From Paenibacillus qinlingensis (GTDB taxonomy: Bacteria > Bacillota > Bacilli > Paenibacillales > NBRC-103111): DNA of 64,000 bases. Below the pieces are notes generated by a model that was given only the letters and a program-made list of their open reading frames with translations, searched no databases and was not told the DNA's origin. Position numbers and translations under genes: made by a program. The stretch's first letter is position 1. Each line of letters begins with the position of its first letter. The stretch spans positions 310,001 to 374,000 of the forward strand of contig NZ_JABMKY010000005.1 in the NCBI RefSeq assembly GCF_013204845.1, given 5' to 3'. Below, piece after piece: positions 1 through 8,493 of this stretch.

Positions 1-2
1 TG

Positions 3-320
3 AAACTGCCAGAGTGGCAGGGGACCATTGCGAGTGTGCAGGTAAATGGAGCGAAAGCCGGCTTGATCGGGTTTGACCAAAATAACATACTGGATATTAC
101 GCCATACCTTGCGCCAGACCAAGAGAATGAAGTCCTGATCCGGGTAAACGGTTCGTTTAAAAACTTGCTCGGTCCCCATTTTGACCCAGAGAAACCAAGG
201 AATAAAGCTTGGCCTGGCAATTGGAAAAACGCGCCGATATTCGGGCAGCCACTGGCTACCGAATATGATCTTCTTGATTATGGCTTGTTGAAAGATGGCG
301 AGTTCGAAACGGAGGAATAG
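3..320 (+). CDS. C-terminal fragment of a large glycoside hydrolase (sugar-binding beta domain), 5' truncated by window edge
   Basis: The reading frame is open from base 3, so the gene starts outside the window; only about 105 C-terminal residues are visible. The visible part looks like a galactose-binding-like beta-sandwich (VNGAKAGLIGF, then ILDITPYL, then NEVLIRVNGSFKNLLGPHF), followed by a W/G/P-rich tail ending in LLDYGLLKDGEFETEE. This arrangement is typical of the accessory C-terminal domain of large Gram-positive glycosidases such as GH106-type or GH2-like rhamnosidases. The neighbouring AraC regulator and alpha-L-rhamnosidase support a role in rhamnoside-rich plant polysaccharide breakdown. 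The exact family cannot be decided without the missing catalytic part. Confidence 0.6.
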   Translation, partial: KLPEWQGTIASVQVNGAKAGLIGFDQNNILDITPYLAPDQENEVLIRVNGSFKNLLGPHFDPEKPRNKAWPGNWKNAPIFGQPLATEYDLLDYGLLKDGEFETEE

Positions 321-337
321 CAAGTCGTACTGGAAAA

Positions 338-1216
338 TCACATGTGATTCCTCCGGCGATACGTAGCCGGTGTTACACCCGTCTTTTCTTTAAACAAACG
401 GTAGAACCTTTTCGGATCCTGAATTCCAACGGCTGCGGCGATATCGGCAATAGAGAGGTCGCGATTGGAAGAGTCAGCCAATAGCCGGCAGCTTTGGTTG
501 ATCCGTTCTTGTGACAGCAGTTCCGAAAAGGACTCACTAGTATGTTCCGTAATAATACGTTGTAATTGCCTTGTACCAATTCCCACCTCTTTAGCTAAGC
601 TAGCTAAGGTAATCTTGTCAGCTAATCGGCTTCGAATCGACCGTAAGACAGCCTCCATTCTGTCTTGATTGGGAGAGGATGAAGCTTCTTTGTGCTCAAT
701 AGCGCGTTCCATGACGATGAGCAGCTGGAGTAAAAGTCCGCACATCATGGTTTCATAGCCAGTTCGCTTCTGTTGGAACTCAATGAATAGAGAGGACATC
801 ACTTGTTCGAACTCGCGCGATTGTTCTCTCATTTGCAGCCATTGACCGCCATGCGAAACCAGATCGTTGAATCTGTACATGTGGTACTGCTCTGGTAATA
901 TGGAGGTAAGAAAATGAAAAAGCGATGCATCGAAGATGCAGTTGCCTATTCGCAACGGCTTATTTGGGTTGGGAGAGGAGGGGCGGAAAATATGGGAGAT
1001 GCCAATTGGAATGAAAAATAAATCGCCTTTGCTAACGCGGATCGTCTGTTCTCCGATATAGTGGAAACCGCTTCCCTCCCACACATAGCTAATTTCATAG
1101 AAATCATGCGCATGCTCGGGAAGAAAGAAATGTTCGTAAACCTTATTGACGTAGATCGAAAATCCGTTCTCAAAAAACTCTTCGCCTTTCTCAACGTGCA
1201 TATCAGGTCTGCGCAT
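338..1216 (-). CDS. AraC family transcriptional regulator with N-terminal cupin sensor
   Basis: This 292-residue protein has an N-terminal cupin-like sugar-sensing half (residues ~15-110, including FFLPEHAHDFYEISYVWEGS and GDLFFIPIGISHIF). Its C-terminal AraC DNA-binding domain has two helix-turn-helix motifs (~195-290, including ITLASLAKEVGIGTRQLQRI and the signature DIAAAVGIQDPKRFYRLFKE). It is convergent with the upstream glycosidase fragment and divergent from the GH78 gene at 1348, the usual layout for a local sugar-responsive activator. The inducer is not visible from sequence; a rhamnose-containing oligosaccharide is the natural guess from context. Confidence 0.9.
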   Translation of the reverse strand: MRRPDMHVEKGEEFFENGFSIYVNKVYEHFFLPEHAHDFYEISYVWEGSGFHYIGEQTIRVSKGDLFFIPIGISHIFRPSSPNPNKPLRIGNCIFDASLFHFLTSILPEQYHMYRFNDLVSHGGQWLQMREQSREFEQVMSSLFIEFQQKRTGYETMMCGLLLQLLIVMERAIEHKEASSSPNQDRMEAVLRSIRSRLADKITLASLAKEVGIGTRQLQRIITEHTSESFSELLSQERINQSCRLLADSSNRDLSIADIAAAVGIQDPKRFYRLFKEKTGVTPATYRRRNHM

Positions 1217-1280
1217 AAGAACTCCCCCACTTGTTTTAGATTAATGTCATCATATACCTAGTGGATGTCGTTATCAACCA

Positions 1281-1309
1281 ATAACATTGCTCTTTACTTT
1301 TTTTATAAT
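1281..1309 (+). promoter_or_regulatory. Putative promoter of the GH78 gene
   Basis: A perfect TATAAT at 1304-1309 lies 17 bases after a weak -35 (ATAACA, 1281-1286), in the gap between the divergent AraC gene and the rhamnosidase gene. A consensus -10 with a poor -35 is what an activator-dependent promoter usually shows. AGGAGG at 1331-1336 follows and serves the ATG at 1348. Confidence 0.45.
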
Positions 1310-1347
1310 GGGAGAAGAGATAGGATCGTAAGGAGGACGCTAACGCG

Positions 1348-4263
1348 ATGACAATGACGAAATGGCAAGCCCAATGGATTTGGGGAGATGGAGAAGAAAG
1401 TCCGCGGAATGAGTGGAGATGTTTTCGCAAAGAGTTTGAAGTTCCGCACAGCGAGGGGGGAAGTAATCCTACTGCTTCACTAAGAATTACAGCGGATTCA
1501 AGATATGTTCTCATGGTAAATGGTACTCAGGTAGGGAGAGGCCCAGTTCGCTCTTGGCCTTTTGAATTAGCCTACGATACGTATGAAATCGGTCATTTAC
1601 TCCAACCAGGTGAAAGGAACACCGTAGCTGTTCTCGTGATGCATTTCGGTGTATCTACATTTTACTATTTAAGAGGGCGCGGTGGTTTGCTAGCGGAATT
1701 GAACGATTCCGAGGGAAATGTGCTCGCAGCGACAGATGCAACATGGTTAACATCTGGGCATGCAGGACATCATCCACGTGCTTCGAGAGCATCGTGTCAG
1801 CACGCTTTTGCCGAATACATAGATGCAAGTCTCTGGGATTCATCATGGATGCAGAGGGAGTACACGCCAGTAGATTGGATGCAATCGGTCGTGCTTGGGC
1901 CTGTCGGCATAGAACCATGGACGGTGGTAAAACCGCGCGACATCCCTCTCTTGACAGAAGAAATTATTACGCCGGTTCGGGTTGAATCCCTCGCCAAGAT
2001 CAAGACGTTTCAAGTCACAGCAACGTTGGATATCCGCAACGGATGGATTGACGGAAGTGAGGTTCACGCGAATCGGATTCACTTCATCGGCTATGCAGTG
2101 ACATCGCTTGTGACCAGCAAAGCTGGGAAAGTGACGATTGGATTCCTTCAAGACAGGGAGTGTTTGCAAGCCCTATCAGTAAATGGCGAATGGATCGAGA
2201 AGCATCGGATATACGGTACAGCACCAGAGCGGTATGTGGATGTTGATCTTCAGGCTGGAGAGAATTTGCTCCTGCTTGATGTGTCGAGTCATATACATAC
2301 TGGCAAGTTGCAGATTGGCGTATATGCAGAGGAAGATCTTGTTGTATCCTTTCAGGCGCCAGCACATTATCGAGAACATGCAGAGTCAGCTTGGCTCAGA
2401 ATCGGACCTTTCGATGCTGTTGAGTTAATCGATCACCAACGTGTTCGTGCCTTGGAGTCGGAACATCCGGACTACTTAGCATTGCACGACAATGTGAGAT
2501 CTGTGGATGATTTGGCCATGTTCAAAGATTGGATTCAGTCCGTAAATCCGAAGTATGTATCAGAGGTAGATGTTTTTGCCCTAAGTGTGTGGAGAAAAGA
2601 AAACATTCGCTATGCAGTCCCTCCCCAACTGCAAAATGCCATTATTCCAAATGCGGAAGGGGCTAGTGTGCCTGTATTCGAAGGATACGATACGGAAGTG
2701 CTGTTTGATTTAGGGAAGGAATATTCCGGTTATTTGGCCTTCGAGGTGGAAGCAAATGAGGGTGATATCCTGGATTGGTATGGCTTCGAGTATATGTCAG
2801 GCGAGTATAGACAAGACATGTTTGGACTTGACCATACACTCCGTTATGTGTGCAAGGCCGGCCGTCAGCGCTATGAAACACCGATTCGGCGAGGTTTCCG
2901 ATATGTTTCCATGACTGTACGAGGTGCTAAGCAGCCAATCAAACTCTACAACGTCACTATGATTCAGAGCAATTATCCCGTTGCAGAAGTCGGGCAATTC
3001 ACGTGTTCGGACGAACTCTTGAATGACATTTGGGAAATATCCCGCCACACAACGAAGGTGTGCATGGAGGATACGTTCGTAGATTGTCCTGCTTTTGAGC
3101 AGGTATTCTGGGTAGGGGACAGCCGGAATGAAGCATTGGTAAGCAACTATGTATATGGCGTTCAAGATATTATCAAACGCTGCTTAAGACTTGTTCCAGG
3201 TTCTAAGCACCAAACCCCGTTATTCGCGGACCAAGTGCCTAGCGGGTGGAGTAGTGTGATCCCTAATTGGACGTTCTTCTGGGCGATTGCCTGTGCAGAG
3301 TACTACGATCAGACGGCAGATGAAGCATTTGCTTCGGAGATGTATGAAAATATCCGTTTCACACTCGAACATTATTTGACGAACATCAATGATCAAGGTC
3401 TCTTTGCGATTAAAGGCTGGAATTTACTCGACTGGTCACCGATTGATCAACCGAATGATGGCATCGTCACGCACCAGAATATGTTTTTAGTGCATACGTT
3501 ACGAGTTGGCGCACGAATGGCGCTCATTTCGGGCGATCAAGAGGGAGTTGCTTTATTCGAAGATGCGGCAGTGCAACTGGAAACAGCTATCAACAACCAT
3601 TTATGGCATGCAGATGCCATGGCATATATAGATTGCATTCATGTGGACGGAAGACGATCAGACGTGTTGAGTATGCAAACACAGGTCGTTGCCTCCTTAA
3701 CTGGCGTAGCGAACGGTGAACGGAAAAAGACAATCGACAGCTACCTCGTGAATCCTCCATCACATTTTGTGCAAATTGGTAGTCCGTTCATGTCGTTCTT
3801 CTATTACGAAGCGCTTGCGAAATTGGGGGAAGTTGATCTTGTGCTAGCGGATATTCGTCATAACTATGGGATGATGATTCGCAATGGAGCGACAACATGT
3901 TGGGAACAGTATCCGAATTTCTTTGAAAATCGTTCGAATCCAGACATGCTTACACGCAGTCACTGTCATGCCTGGTCGTCCGCTCCCGCGTATTTCTTGG
4001 GTAGGGAAGTACTCGGTGTGAAAAGTCTTGCGCCAGGATGGGCAGAGATTGAGGTTGCACCTGCACCAAGTGGATTGACATGGGCGAAAGGAAGCGTACC
4101 GCATCCAGCGGGGGGAAGAATCGACGTGGCCTGGACGGTGAATGAAGCTAGCAAAACGATGGAATTATCCATTAGTTATCCAGCAAGTGTATCTGTTCAA
4201 GTTCGTATCCCAGAAGGATATACAGGCAATGTGAAAGAATTAAAACTGCAGCTTCTTGAATAG
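1348..4263 (+). CDS. Alpha-L-rhamnosidase, GH78 family
   Basis: This 971-residue protein has no signal peptide, so it is probably cytoplasmic and acts on imported rhamnosides. The N-terminal beta-sandwich domains (starting KWQAQWIWGDGEESPRNEW) precede an (alpha/alpha)6 barrel at about residues 560-900. The motif DCPAFEQVFWVGD gives D579, E584, W588 and D591. The spacing +5, +9, +12 from the general acid matches the GH78 pattern known from Bacillus RhaB. A later WEQYPNFF...TRSHCHAWSSAPAYFL stretch matches the second conserved GH78 block. The residue normally Arg in the family DCPQR motif is replaced (PAF). AGGAGG sits 11 bases before the ATG. The gene is divergent from an AraC regulator and ends at a hairpin terminator. 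Confidence 0.88.
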   Translation: MTMTKWQAQWIWGDGEESPRNEWRCFRKEFEVPHSEGGSNPTASLRITADSRYVLMVNGTQVGRGPVRSWPFELAYDTYEIGHLLQPGERNTVAVLVMHFGVSTFYYLRGRGGLLAELNDSEGNVLAATDATWLTSGHAGHHPRASRASCQHAFAEYIDASLWDSSWMQREYTPVDWMQSVVLGPVGIEPWTVVKPRDIPLLTEEIITPVRVESLAKIKTFQVTATLDIRNGWIDGSEVHANRIHFIGYAVTSLVTSKAGKVTIGFLQDRECLQALSVNGEWIEKHRIYGTAPERYVDVDLQAGENLLLLDVSSHIHTGKLQIGVYAEEDLVVSFQAPAHYREHAESAWLRIGPFDAVELIDHQRVRALESEHPDYLALHDNVRSVDDLAMFKDWIQSVNPKYVSEVDVFALSVWRKENIRYAVPPQLQNAIIPNAEGASVPVFEGYDTEVLFDLGKEYSGYLAFEVEANEGDILDWYGFEYMSGEYRQDMFGLDHTLRYVCKAGRQRYETPIRRGFRYVSMTVRGAKQPIKLYNVTMIQSNYPVAEVGQFTCSDELLNDIWEISRHTTKVCMEDTFVDCPAFEQVFWVGDSRNEALVSNYVYGVQDIIKRCLRLVPGSKHQTPLFADQVPSGWSSVIPNWTFFWAIACAEYYDQTADEAFASEMYENIRFTLEHYLTNINDQGLFAIKGWNLLDWSPIDQPNDGIVTHQNMFLVHTLRVGARMALISGDQEGVALFEDAAVQLETAINNHLWHADAMAYIDCIHVDGRRSDVLSMQTQVVASLTGVANGERKKTIDSYLVNPPSHFVQIGSPFMSFFYYEALAKLGEVDLVLADIRHNYGMMIRNGATTCWEQYPNFFENRSNPDMLTRSHCHAWSSAPAYFLGREVLGVKSLAPGWAEIEVAPAPSGLTWAKGSVPHPAGGRIDVAWTVNEASKTMELSISYPASVSVQVRIPEGYTGNVKELKLQLLE

Positions 4264-4265
4264 GG

Positions 4266-4311
4266 AAAAGGTTTGCCAGCTATGTTGAAGGACATAGTGG
4301 GCAAACCTTTT
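4266..4311 (+). terminator. Hairpin terminator after GH78
   Basis: The arms AAAAGGTTTGCC and GGCAAACCTTTT are perfect complements and enclose a second short stem (CTATG/CATAG). The hairpin lies three bases past the GH78 stop. There is no long T-run, and the complementary strand of the stem could also serve the convergent germination operon. Confidence 0.75.
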
Positions 4312-4365
4312 GTGCTGTTCTGTCGGTTGACAAGCATATCGTCTACATTAATACCGCGGGATACG

Positions 4366-5451
4366 CTATATTCGCTTTCGCTTTCGTACTAGGGTTAGAA
4401 AAACTAATAGGATGGGAATAATCGCAGTCGGAAGTAGGGAAGAAACCAGCGCAATTGTAGTGTTATACAGATAAAGGTCGCTCATACGGATAAAGCTTTT
4501 TTGTGCCATCGCAAAAAATAAAAGCCCAACTGGGAGAATAACAATTCGCGTATTTTTTAGTTGCAGTGTATGAGCGAACAATTTGATGAAAATATGTTGG
4601 AGAACGACAATTTCGAATAATGTAAATATGGTCCAAATAGCGATGATGACGATCTCAATTCTTTCCAGATATTCTCCGAATTTAACCATTTGAATAGTCG
4701 AGAAAAAGGGGAACATAATTGTTCCTGCCAAATCTAGTCCAAGCGAACCTAATGTTAAATAAGTCGCTAGTAATAAATAGAGAAATGAGAGAACTAAGGC
4801 ACTTAAGCTAATTGTGAATATCTTATCCAAATTCTTTACACGATAGAGGATAAAAATAAATACGATAGATTTTCCAAACGGAAAATAGAAGGAAAGCCAC
4901 CCACCGTAGACAAGTTCCCGAATACTATGTTGAAACTGGGGCAGGAAAGGATTGGTTTCCAGTTCTCTTATAATAAATAAACAAATGATTGTAATGCCCG
5001 CTAAAAAGAAAGGCATAATCACTTGTGTGGACCGAACTATCGTACCAAGACCTAGAAATGTGGCATATGTGGTACATAAGATAATAAATAGCATGATTTG
5101 GTTAGATGGTAAATTTGGAAGAACAACCGTCGTATAAAAGAACGATAAAGCCCGACAGGCTGCCGTCTGAATTTCAAGAATGTAGAGCAGATAAATACAT
5201 ATTAATAATTTGGCCAGCTTGCTTCCCACTAGGTTGTCAAAAATCTCAACCATTTTTAAGTTAGGGTACTGCTTCTGTATATAGCACATCAACTGCATCA
5301 TAATAATGGCAAGGGTAGTCCCCAAGGTATAGGAAATCCAAACATCTTGTTTTAAGAACTTAGCTTCGTTCAAAAACAGCGTGGAGAAGCCAGATAAATA
5401 GCTGAATAATAAAAACCCAAACTGGACATAAGTTATTTTAACTGACTTCAT
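4366..5451 (-). CDS. gerKB: GerAB/GerKB family germinant-receptor permease subunit (endospore germination permease)
   Basis: This 361-residue integral membrane protein has about ten hydrophobic segments and belongs to the spore germination permease branch of the amino acid-polyamine transporter superfamily. The start KITYVQFGFLLFSYLSGFST and the later WISYTLGTTLAIIMMQLM are typical of the family. TAGGAG lies five bases before the ATG. It is the last gene of the four-gene minus-strand operon, eight bases after the small D-subunit gene. It would sit in the spore inner membrane with the A and C subunits and form the germinant-binding part of the receptor. Which germinant it recognises is not predictable. 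Confidence 0.9.
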   Translation of the reverse strand: MKSVKITYVQFGFLLFSYLSGFSTLFLNEAKFLKQDVWISYTLGTTLAIIMMQLMCYIQKQYPNLKMVEIFDNLVGSKLAKLLICIYLLYILEIQTAACRALSFFYTTVVLPNLPSNQIMLFIILCTTYATFLGLGTIVRSTQVIMPFFLAGITIICLFIIRELETNPFLPQFQHSIRELVYGGWLSFYFPFGKSIVFIFILYRVKNLDKIFTISLSALVLSFLYLLLATYLTLGSLGLDLAGTIMFPFFSTIQMVKFGEYLERIEIVIIAIWTIFTLFEIVVLQHIFIKLFAHTLQLKNTRIVILPVGLLFFAMAQKSFIRMSDLYLYNTTIALVSSLLPTAIIPILLVFLTLVRKRKRI

Positions 5452-5459
5452 GACGACTC

Positions 5460-5699
5460 CTAACTTACTTTTAATTGTCCTAACATATAATCAGAGACTG
5501 ATTTAAACAATTTGGTGTACAGGGACTCCACTGTTGGCAGTGTGTAGTGTCCGATCGGAATACAGTAACCTACAATTACAGCGGAGAGCAGAAGCATTGC
5601 TATAGCATCGTGATTATTTGTTTGCTTTCGTAAATATAGGAATTGTTTGATGCCATAACCTATAGACAGTACACAGATGATACTATTCAACATATCCAT
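5460..5699 (-). CDS. Small two-helix membrane protein of a GerA-type operon (putative D subunit)
   Basis: This 79-residue protein has two hydrophobic segments (IICVLSIGYGIKQFLYL and AIAMLLLSAVIVGYCIPIG). Its start overlaps the end of the gerC gene by 17 bases and its stop is eight bases before the gerB start, so it is clearly translated within the receptor operon. Small two-transmembrane D subunits encoded next to the A, B and C genes are known for some Bacillus germinant receptors and modulate germination. I assign it to that class by size, topology and position only; sequence similarity was not tested. Confidence 0.65.
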   Translation of the reverse strand: MDMLNSIICVLSIGYGIKQFLYLRKQTNNHDAIAMLLLSAVIVGYCIPIGHYTLPTVESLYTKLFKSVSDYMLGQLKVS

Positions 5700-6849
5700 T
5701 TTCTCCTAGATTTTGAATCAATCCTATTTTTTCAATGGCAACATGAACATTTGTCTGTATGGGAATTGTTGGATAAATCTCATTCCAGTTATTTTTTATC
5801 CGATTCCATTCGTGGGGGTGATGTTGTTTAAATAGCTCGGAGAACCCTAAAACGTCTACTTTCAGCTCTTTTTGTAGGTGGTTCAAGCTTTTCTGGATCA
5901 TCTGTTCCATGACCTTGGAAGCCTCTTGCTCTAATTGATCGATTGTATCCGGATTAGCAAACGGTAGAGGTTCGGTTATTTCTCCTATTGTTGAAATGAA
6001 ATCTAGATGAATATCTATGCTGGGTTTACCGTTAACGAAATTGCTTTGGATGAATTTCTTTTTAACTTTAAAAAATAATGTCACTTTATTAGATTTAAAA
6101 GGAATCGTTTCGTTGAAAATTAGGCTGTTCCATTTCTTTTTCTCTGCCAATAAGTGAACAACTAGAACATCGGATCCCTTCAACCAATCCGTCATTTTAT
6201 CCTTGTTTATGACTGCAGCACCGTTAAAATATAGAACGTCTCTAGATTTACTTTGCTTCGAAGTACTCAACCTTCCTACTACATAGCCTCTGTATGGATT
6301 AATACTCCAATTGGCAACATCTTGTATGATCTGACTAATACTTTTTCCCCACTCTTTTTCATTTCGAACTTTTCCCTGCAAATCGTTGAAAAGTAAATCT
6401 CCAGTTTCCGATTTTAAGTTTAATACGTCTGCAGCATTGCCATCATTAATGAAAAGATAACTGGTAAGCCGGACTTGCCGATTCCTTGTTATGAAATCCA
6501 GTATTTCATACAAAGAATGACGTGCTGCATTTTCGCCAACGAGAATAAATTTATTGTGCTGCCATGTTAATGTTTTGCCTGCGCGGCTTCGTAAATTTTT
6601 GGCGGATTCCAAAATAGAGCTGCCGGTTGCACTTGCAACCCACTCAGAAAGCCCACTCGTTTTATCGGTACTTTTTGCTGATGGAAGCAAGCAATAGGCC
6701 GTAAATACATACTTATTCTTATCGAGATCATAATCTATCCCCGTTGCTGTAACTAAAGCTATATCGCTAATTTCTATCCTATCCTGTGTACATCCCACTA
6801 GGAATAAGGAGATAGAACACAAAATCACATATAGGTTAGTCCTTTTCAT
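5683..6849 (-). CDS. gerKC: Ger(x)C family germinant-receptor lipoprotein subunit
   Basis: This 388-residue lipoprotein begins MKRTNLYVILC. Its signal peptide ends in a lipobox (LFLVGC), followed by TQDRIEISDIALVTATGIDYD, a typical opening of Ger(x)C proteins. I chose the start at 6849 because it places the lipobox correctly; upstream starts in the same frame would add 36 non-homologous residues. The gene overlaps the end of gerA by 14 bases and the start of the small membrane gene by 17, so translation is coupled. The C subunit is anchored to the outer face of the spore inner membrane and is required for receptor assembly. Confidence 0.9.
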   Translation of the reverse strand: MKRTNLYVILCSISLFLVGCTQDRIEISDIALVTATGIDYDLDKNKYVFTAYCLLPSAKSTDKTSGLSEWVASATGSSILESAKNLRSRAGKTLTWQHNKFILVGENAARHSLYEILDFITRNRQVRLTSYLFINDGNAADVLNLKSETGDLLFNDLQGKVRNEKEWGKSISQIIQDVANWSINPYRGYVVGRLSTSKQSKSRDVLYFNGAAVINKDKMTDWLKGSDVLVVHLLAEKKKWNSLIFNETIPFKSNKVTLFFKVKKKFIQSNFVNGKPSIDIHLDFISTIGEITEPLPFANPDTIDQLEQEASKVMEQMIQKSLNHLQKELKVDVLGFSELFKQHHPHEWNRIKNNWNEIYPTIPIQTNVHVAIEKIGLIQNLGENGYVE

Positions 6850-8353
6850 AGTTCTGCTCAACATCCTCCAAAAGTAGTCCTTCCTTGTTGTGAGAAGCAC
6901 CTGCCATTTTGTTTTCCCCCTTCCTATTAGATCTGTACCTGACTGGAAGGAGAACATACTTCATCACATTACTTCTTAAGCTGCTACCATCATTCGTGAC
7001 CGCTAAAAAAGGGACGCCAAATGATTGTAAAGAACATAGATGCAGGATAAGTATGAACAAGGACAACGAAAGTCCAAACACACCACAATAAGCTGTAAAA
7101 AGCATGACAGGGAAACGGAGCATACGTAACGCGATAGCCGTGCTAAAGGATGGAATAGCAAAAGAGGCAATTCCTGTCATTGCAACTACAATCACCATTG
7201 GACGGGATACGATACCAGACTGTACAGCAGCTTCCCCTATAATAAGTGCGCCGACAATGCTAACGGATTGCCCAACAGCACGGGGAAGGCGAAGACTGGC
7301 TTCTCGCAGGAGCTCGAAGGATGTTTCCATGAGGAGAGCTTCCACAAACGTAGGGAATGGAATACCTGCTTTTGAGGAGATAAAAGTCATCATTAATGGG
7401 GTGGGAATCATCTCGAGATGAAAGGTCGTCAAGGCGATATATAAGGAAGGTCCAAACAAGGATAGAAACAGACTGATCAAACGAATGATCCGCAAAAAGT
7501 TTGCGAAATAGAACCTTTCATAAAGATCTTCACTGGGGTGCAGCATTTCAAAAAAAGTGGATGGCGTAAGTAAAACAATGGGTGTACCATCCGTTATAAT
7601 TCCTATTTTCCCCCTAGACAGAGCTGTAGCCACTCTATCTGGTCTTTCTGTCGTGACAAGCTGAGGAAAGGGGGAGAACGTACTCCCCTGAATCAACTCC
7701 TCAATTTGCGTGTTAGCAATTAAAAAATCCAATTGAATGGATTCAAGTTTATGCTGTAAAGCAGTAAGAATATCTAAATCAACAAGGTTTTCAAGATATA
7801 GAATCATGACTTTTGTGTTGCTTTTCTGCCCAAGGACGTACAATTTTGATTTTAGGTCTGGCGTCTTAAGCTTCCTGTACACCATACTCAAATTTTTATG
7901 TAGATCTTCAGTAAAGCTCTCTCTTGGACCACGCACATTGATCTCGATTTTCGGCTCTTCGATAGGACGAGTCTCATATCCTGGAAGTAACATGCCATAA
8001 GCTTCAGTATGGTCTTCAATTAATACTACAAAACCAGCATCTGTAATTAAACTTACGATATGTTCAATGTCTGTTATTACATGAATAGTTCCAAGTGAGT
8101 AAATTGTTTCTAGTATGGATTCACAAGTTAGTTTCGACATGTGACGCATGTCTTCGTTAATTTTACGAATGATATGTTGATTCAAACTTTTTTCATCGAT
8201 AAGGACATCTAAGTAGATGATGCAAGCGTGTATAGTTCCTTGTTCTCCTGTGAATTTACGTATGACTAAAGAATCACTGTTTGAGAAAATGTGTTGGATT
8301 TTTTGCAAATTAATGAGAATGGAAGAATTAATGTTATCTATCGTCAGTTTCAT
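6836..8353 (-). CDS. gerKA: GerAA/GerKA family germinant-receptor subunit
   Basis: From the ATG at 8353 the protein is about 505 residues, the usual GerA length. The N-terminal half is soluble (NINSSILINLQKIQHIFSNS, then SLVIRKFTGEQGTIHACIIY). The C-terminal half has several membrane segments around the family block TFFEMLHPSEDLYERFYFAN and later LPRAVGQSVSIVGALIIGEA. GGAGGG seven bases before 8353 favours that start. An in-frame ATG at 8425 also has a fair site (AGAGGA) and cannot be excluded. It is the first gene of the gerA-gerC-D-gerB operon. The protein sits in the spore inner membrane and acts in nutrient sensing during germination. Confidence 0.92.
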   Translation of the reverse strand: MKLTIDNINSSILINLQKIQHIFSNSDSLVIRKFTGEQGTIHACIIYLDVLIDEKSLNQHIIRKINEDMRHMSKLTCESILETIYSLGTIHVITDIEHIVSLITDAGFVVLIEDHTEAYGMLLPGYETRPIEEPKIEINVRGPRESFTEDLHKNLSMVYRKLKTPDLKSKLYVLGQKSNTKVMILYLENLVDLDILTALQHKLESIQLDFLIANTQIEELIQGSTFSPFPQLVTTERPDRVATALSRGKIGIITDGTPIVLLTPSTFFEMLHPSEDLYERFYFANFLRIIRLISLFLSLFGPSLYIALTTFHLEMIPTPLMMTFISSKAGIPFPTFVEALLMETSFELLREASLRLPRAVGQSVSIVGALIIGEAAVQSGIVSRPMVIVVAMTGIASFAIPSFSTAIALRMLRFPVMLFTAYCGVFGLSLSLFILILHLCSLQSFGVPFLAVTNDGSSLRSNVMKYVLLPVRYRSNRKGENKMAGASHNKEGLLLEDVEQNYEKD

Positions 8354-8449
8354 AAACAAGCCCTCCGTAAACCCTAAGGAACTATTTGAATGAAACGAAT
8401 AAGATAAGAAGCAACCGTTTCTCATTAATTATCCTCTTGCGGCACCCAA

Positions 8450-8478
8450 ATTATACCTTCTGTTTAGTAAAAATGCTC
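8450..8478 (-). promoter_or_regulatory. Putative promoter of the germinant-receptor operon
   Basis: Reading the minus strand, GAGCAT (8478-8473) is followed 17 bases later by TATAAT (8455-8450). Receptor operons are normally read by forespore sigma-G; the -35-like GCAT fits that poorly defined consensus, but the -10 also suits the housekeeping factor. Assignment to a sigma factor is tentative. Confidence 0.35.
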
Positions 8479-8493
8479 AGCATGATGGCTGAT

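Noticed and set aside
2797-3165. 122-residue minus-strand frame inside the GH78 gene
   Set aside because: Covers the catalytic motif of the real gene on the opposite strand; shadow frame.
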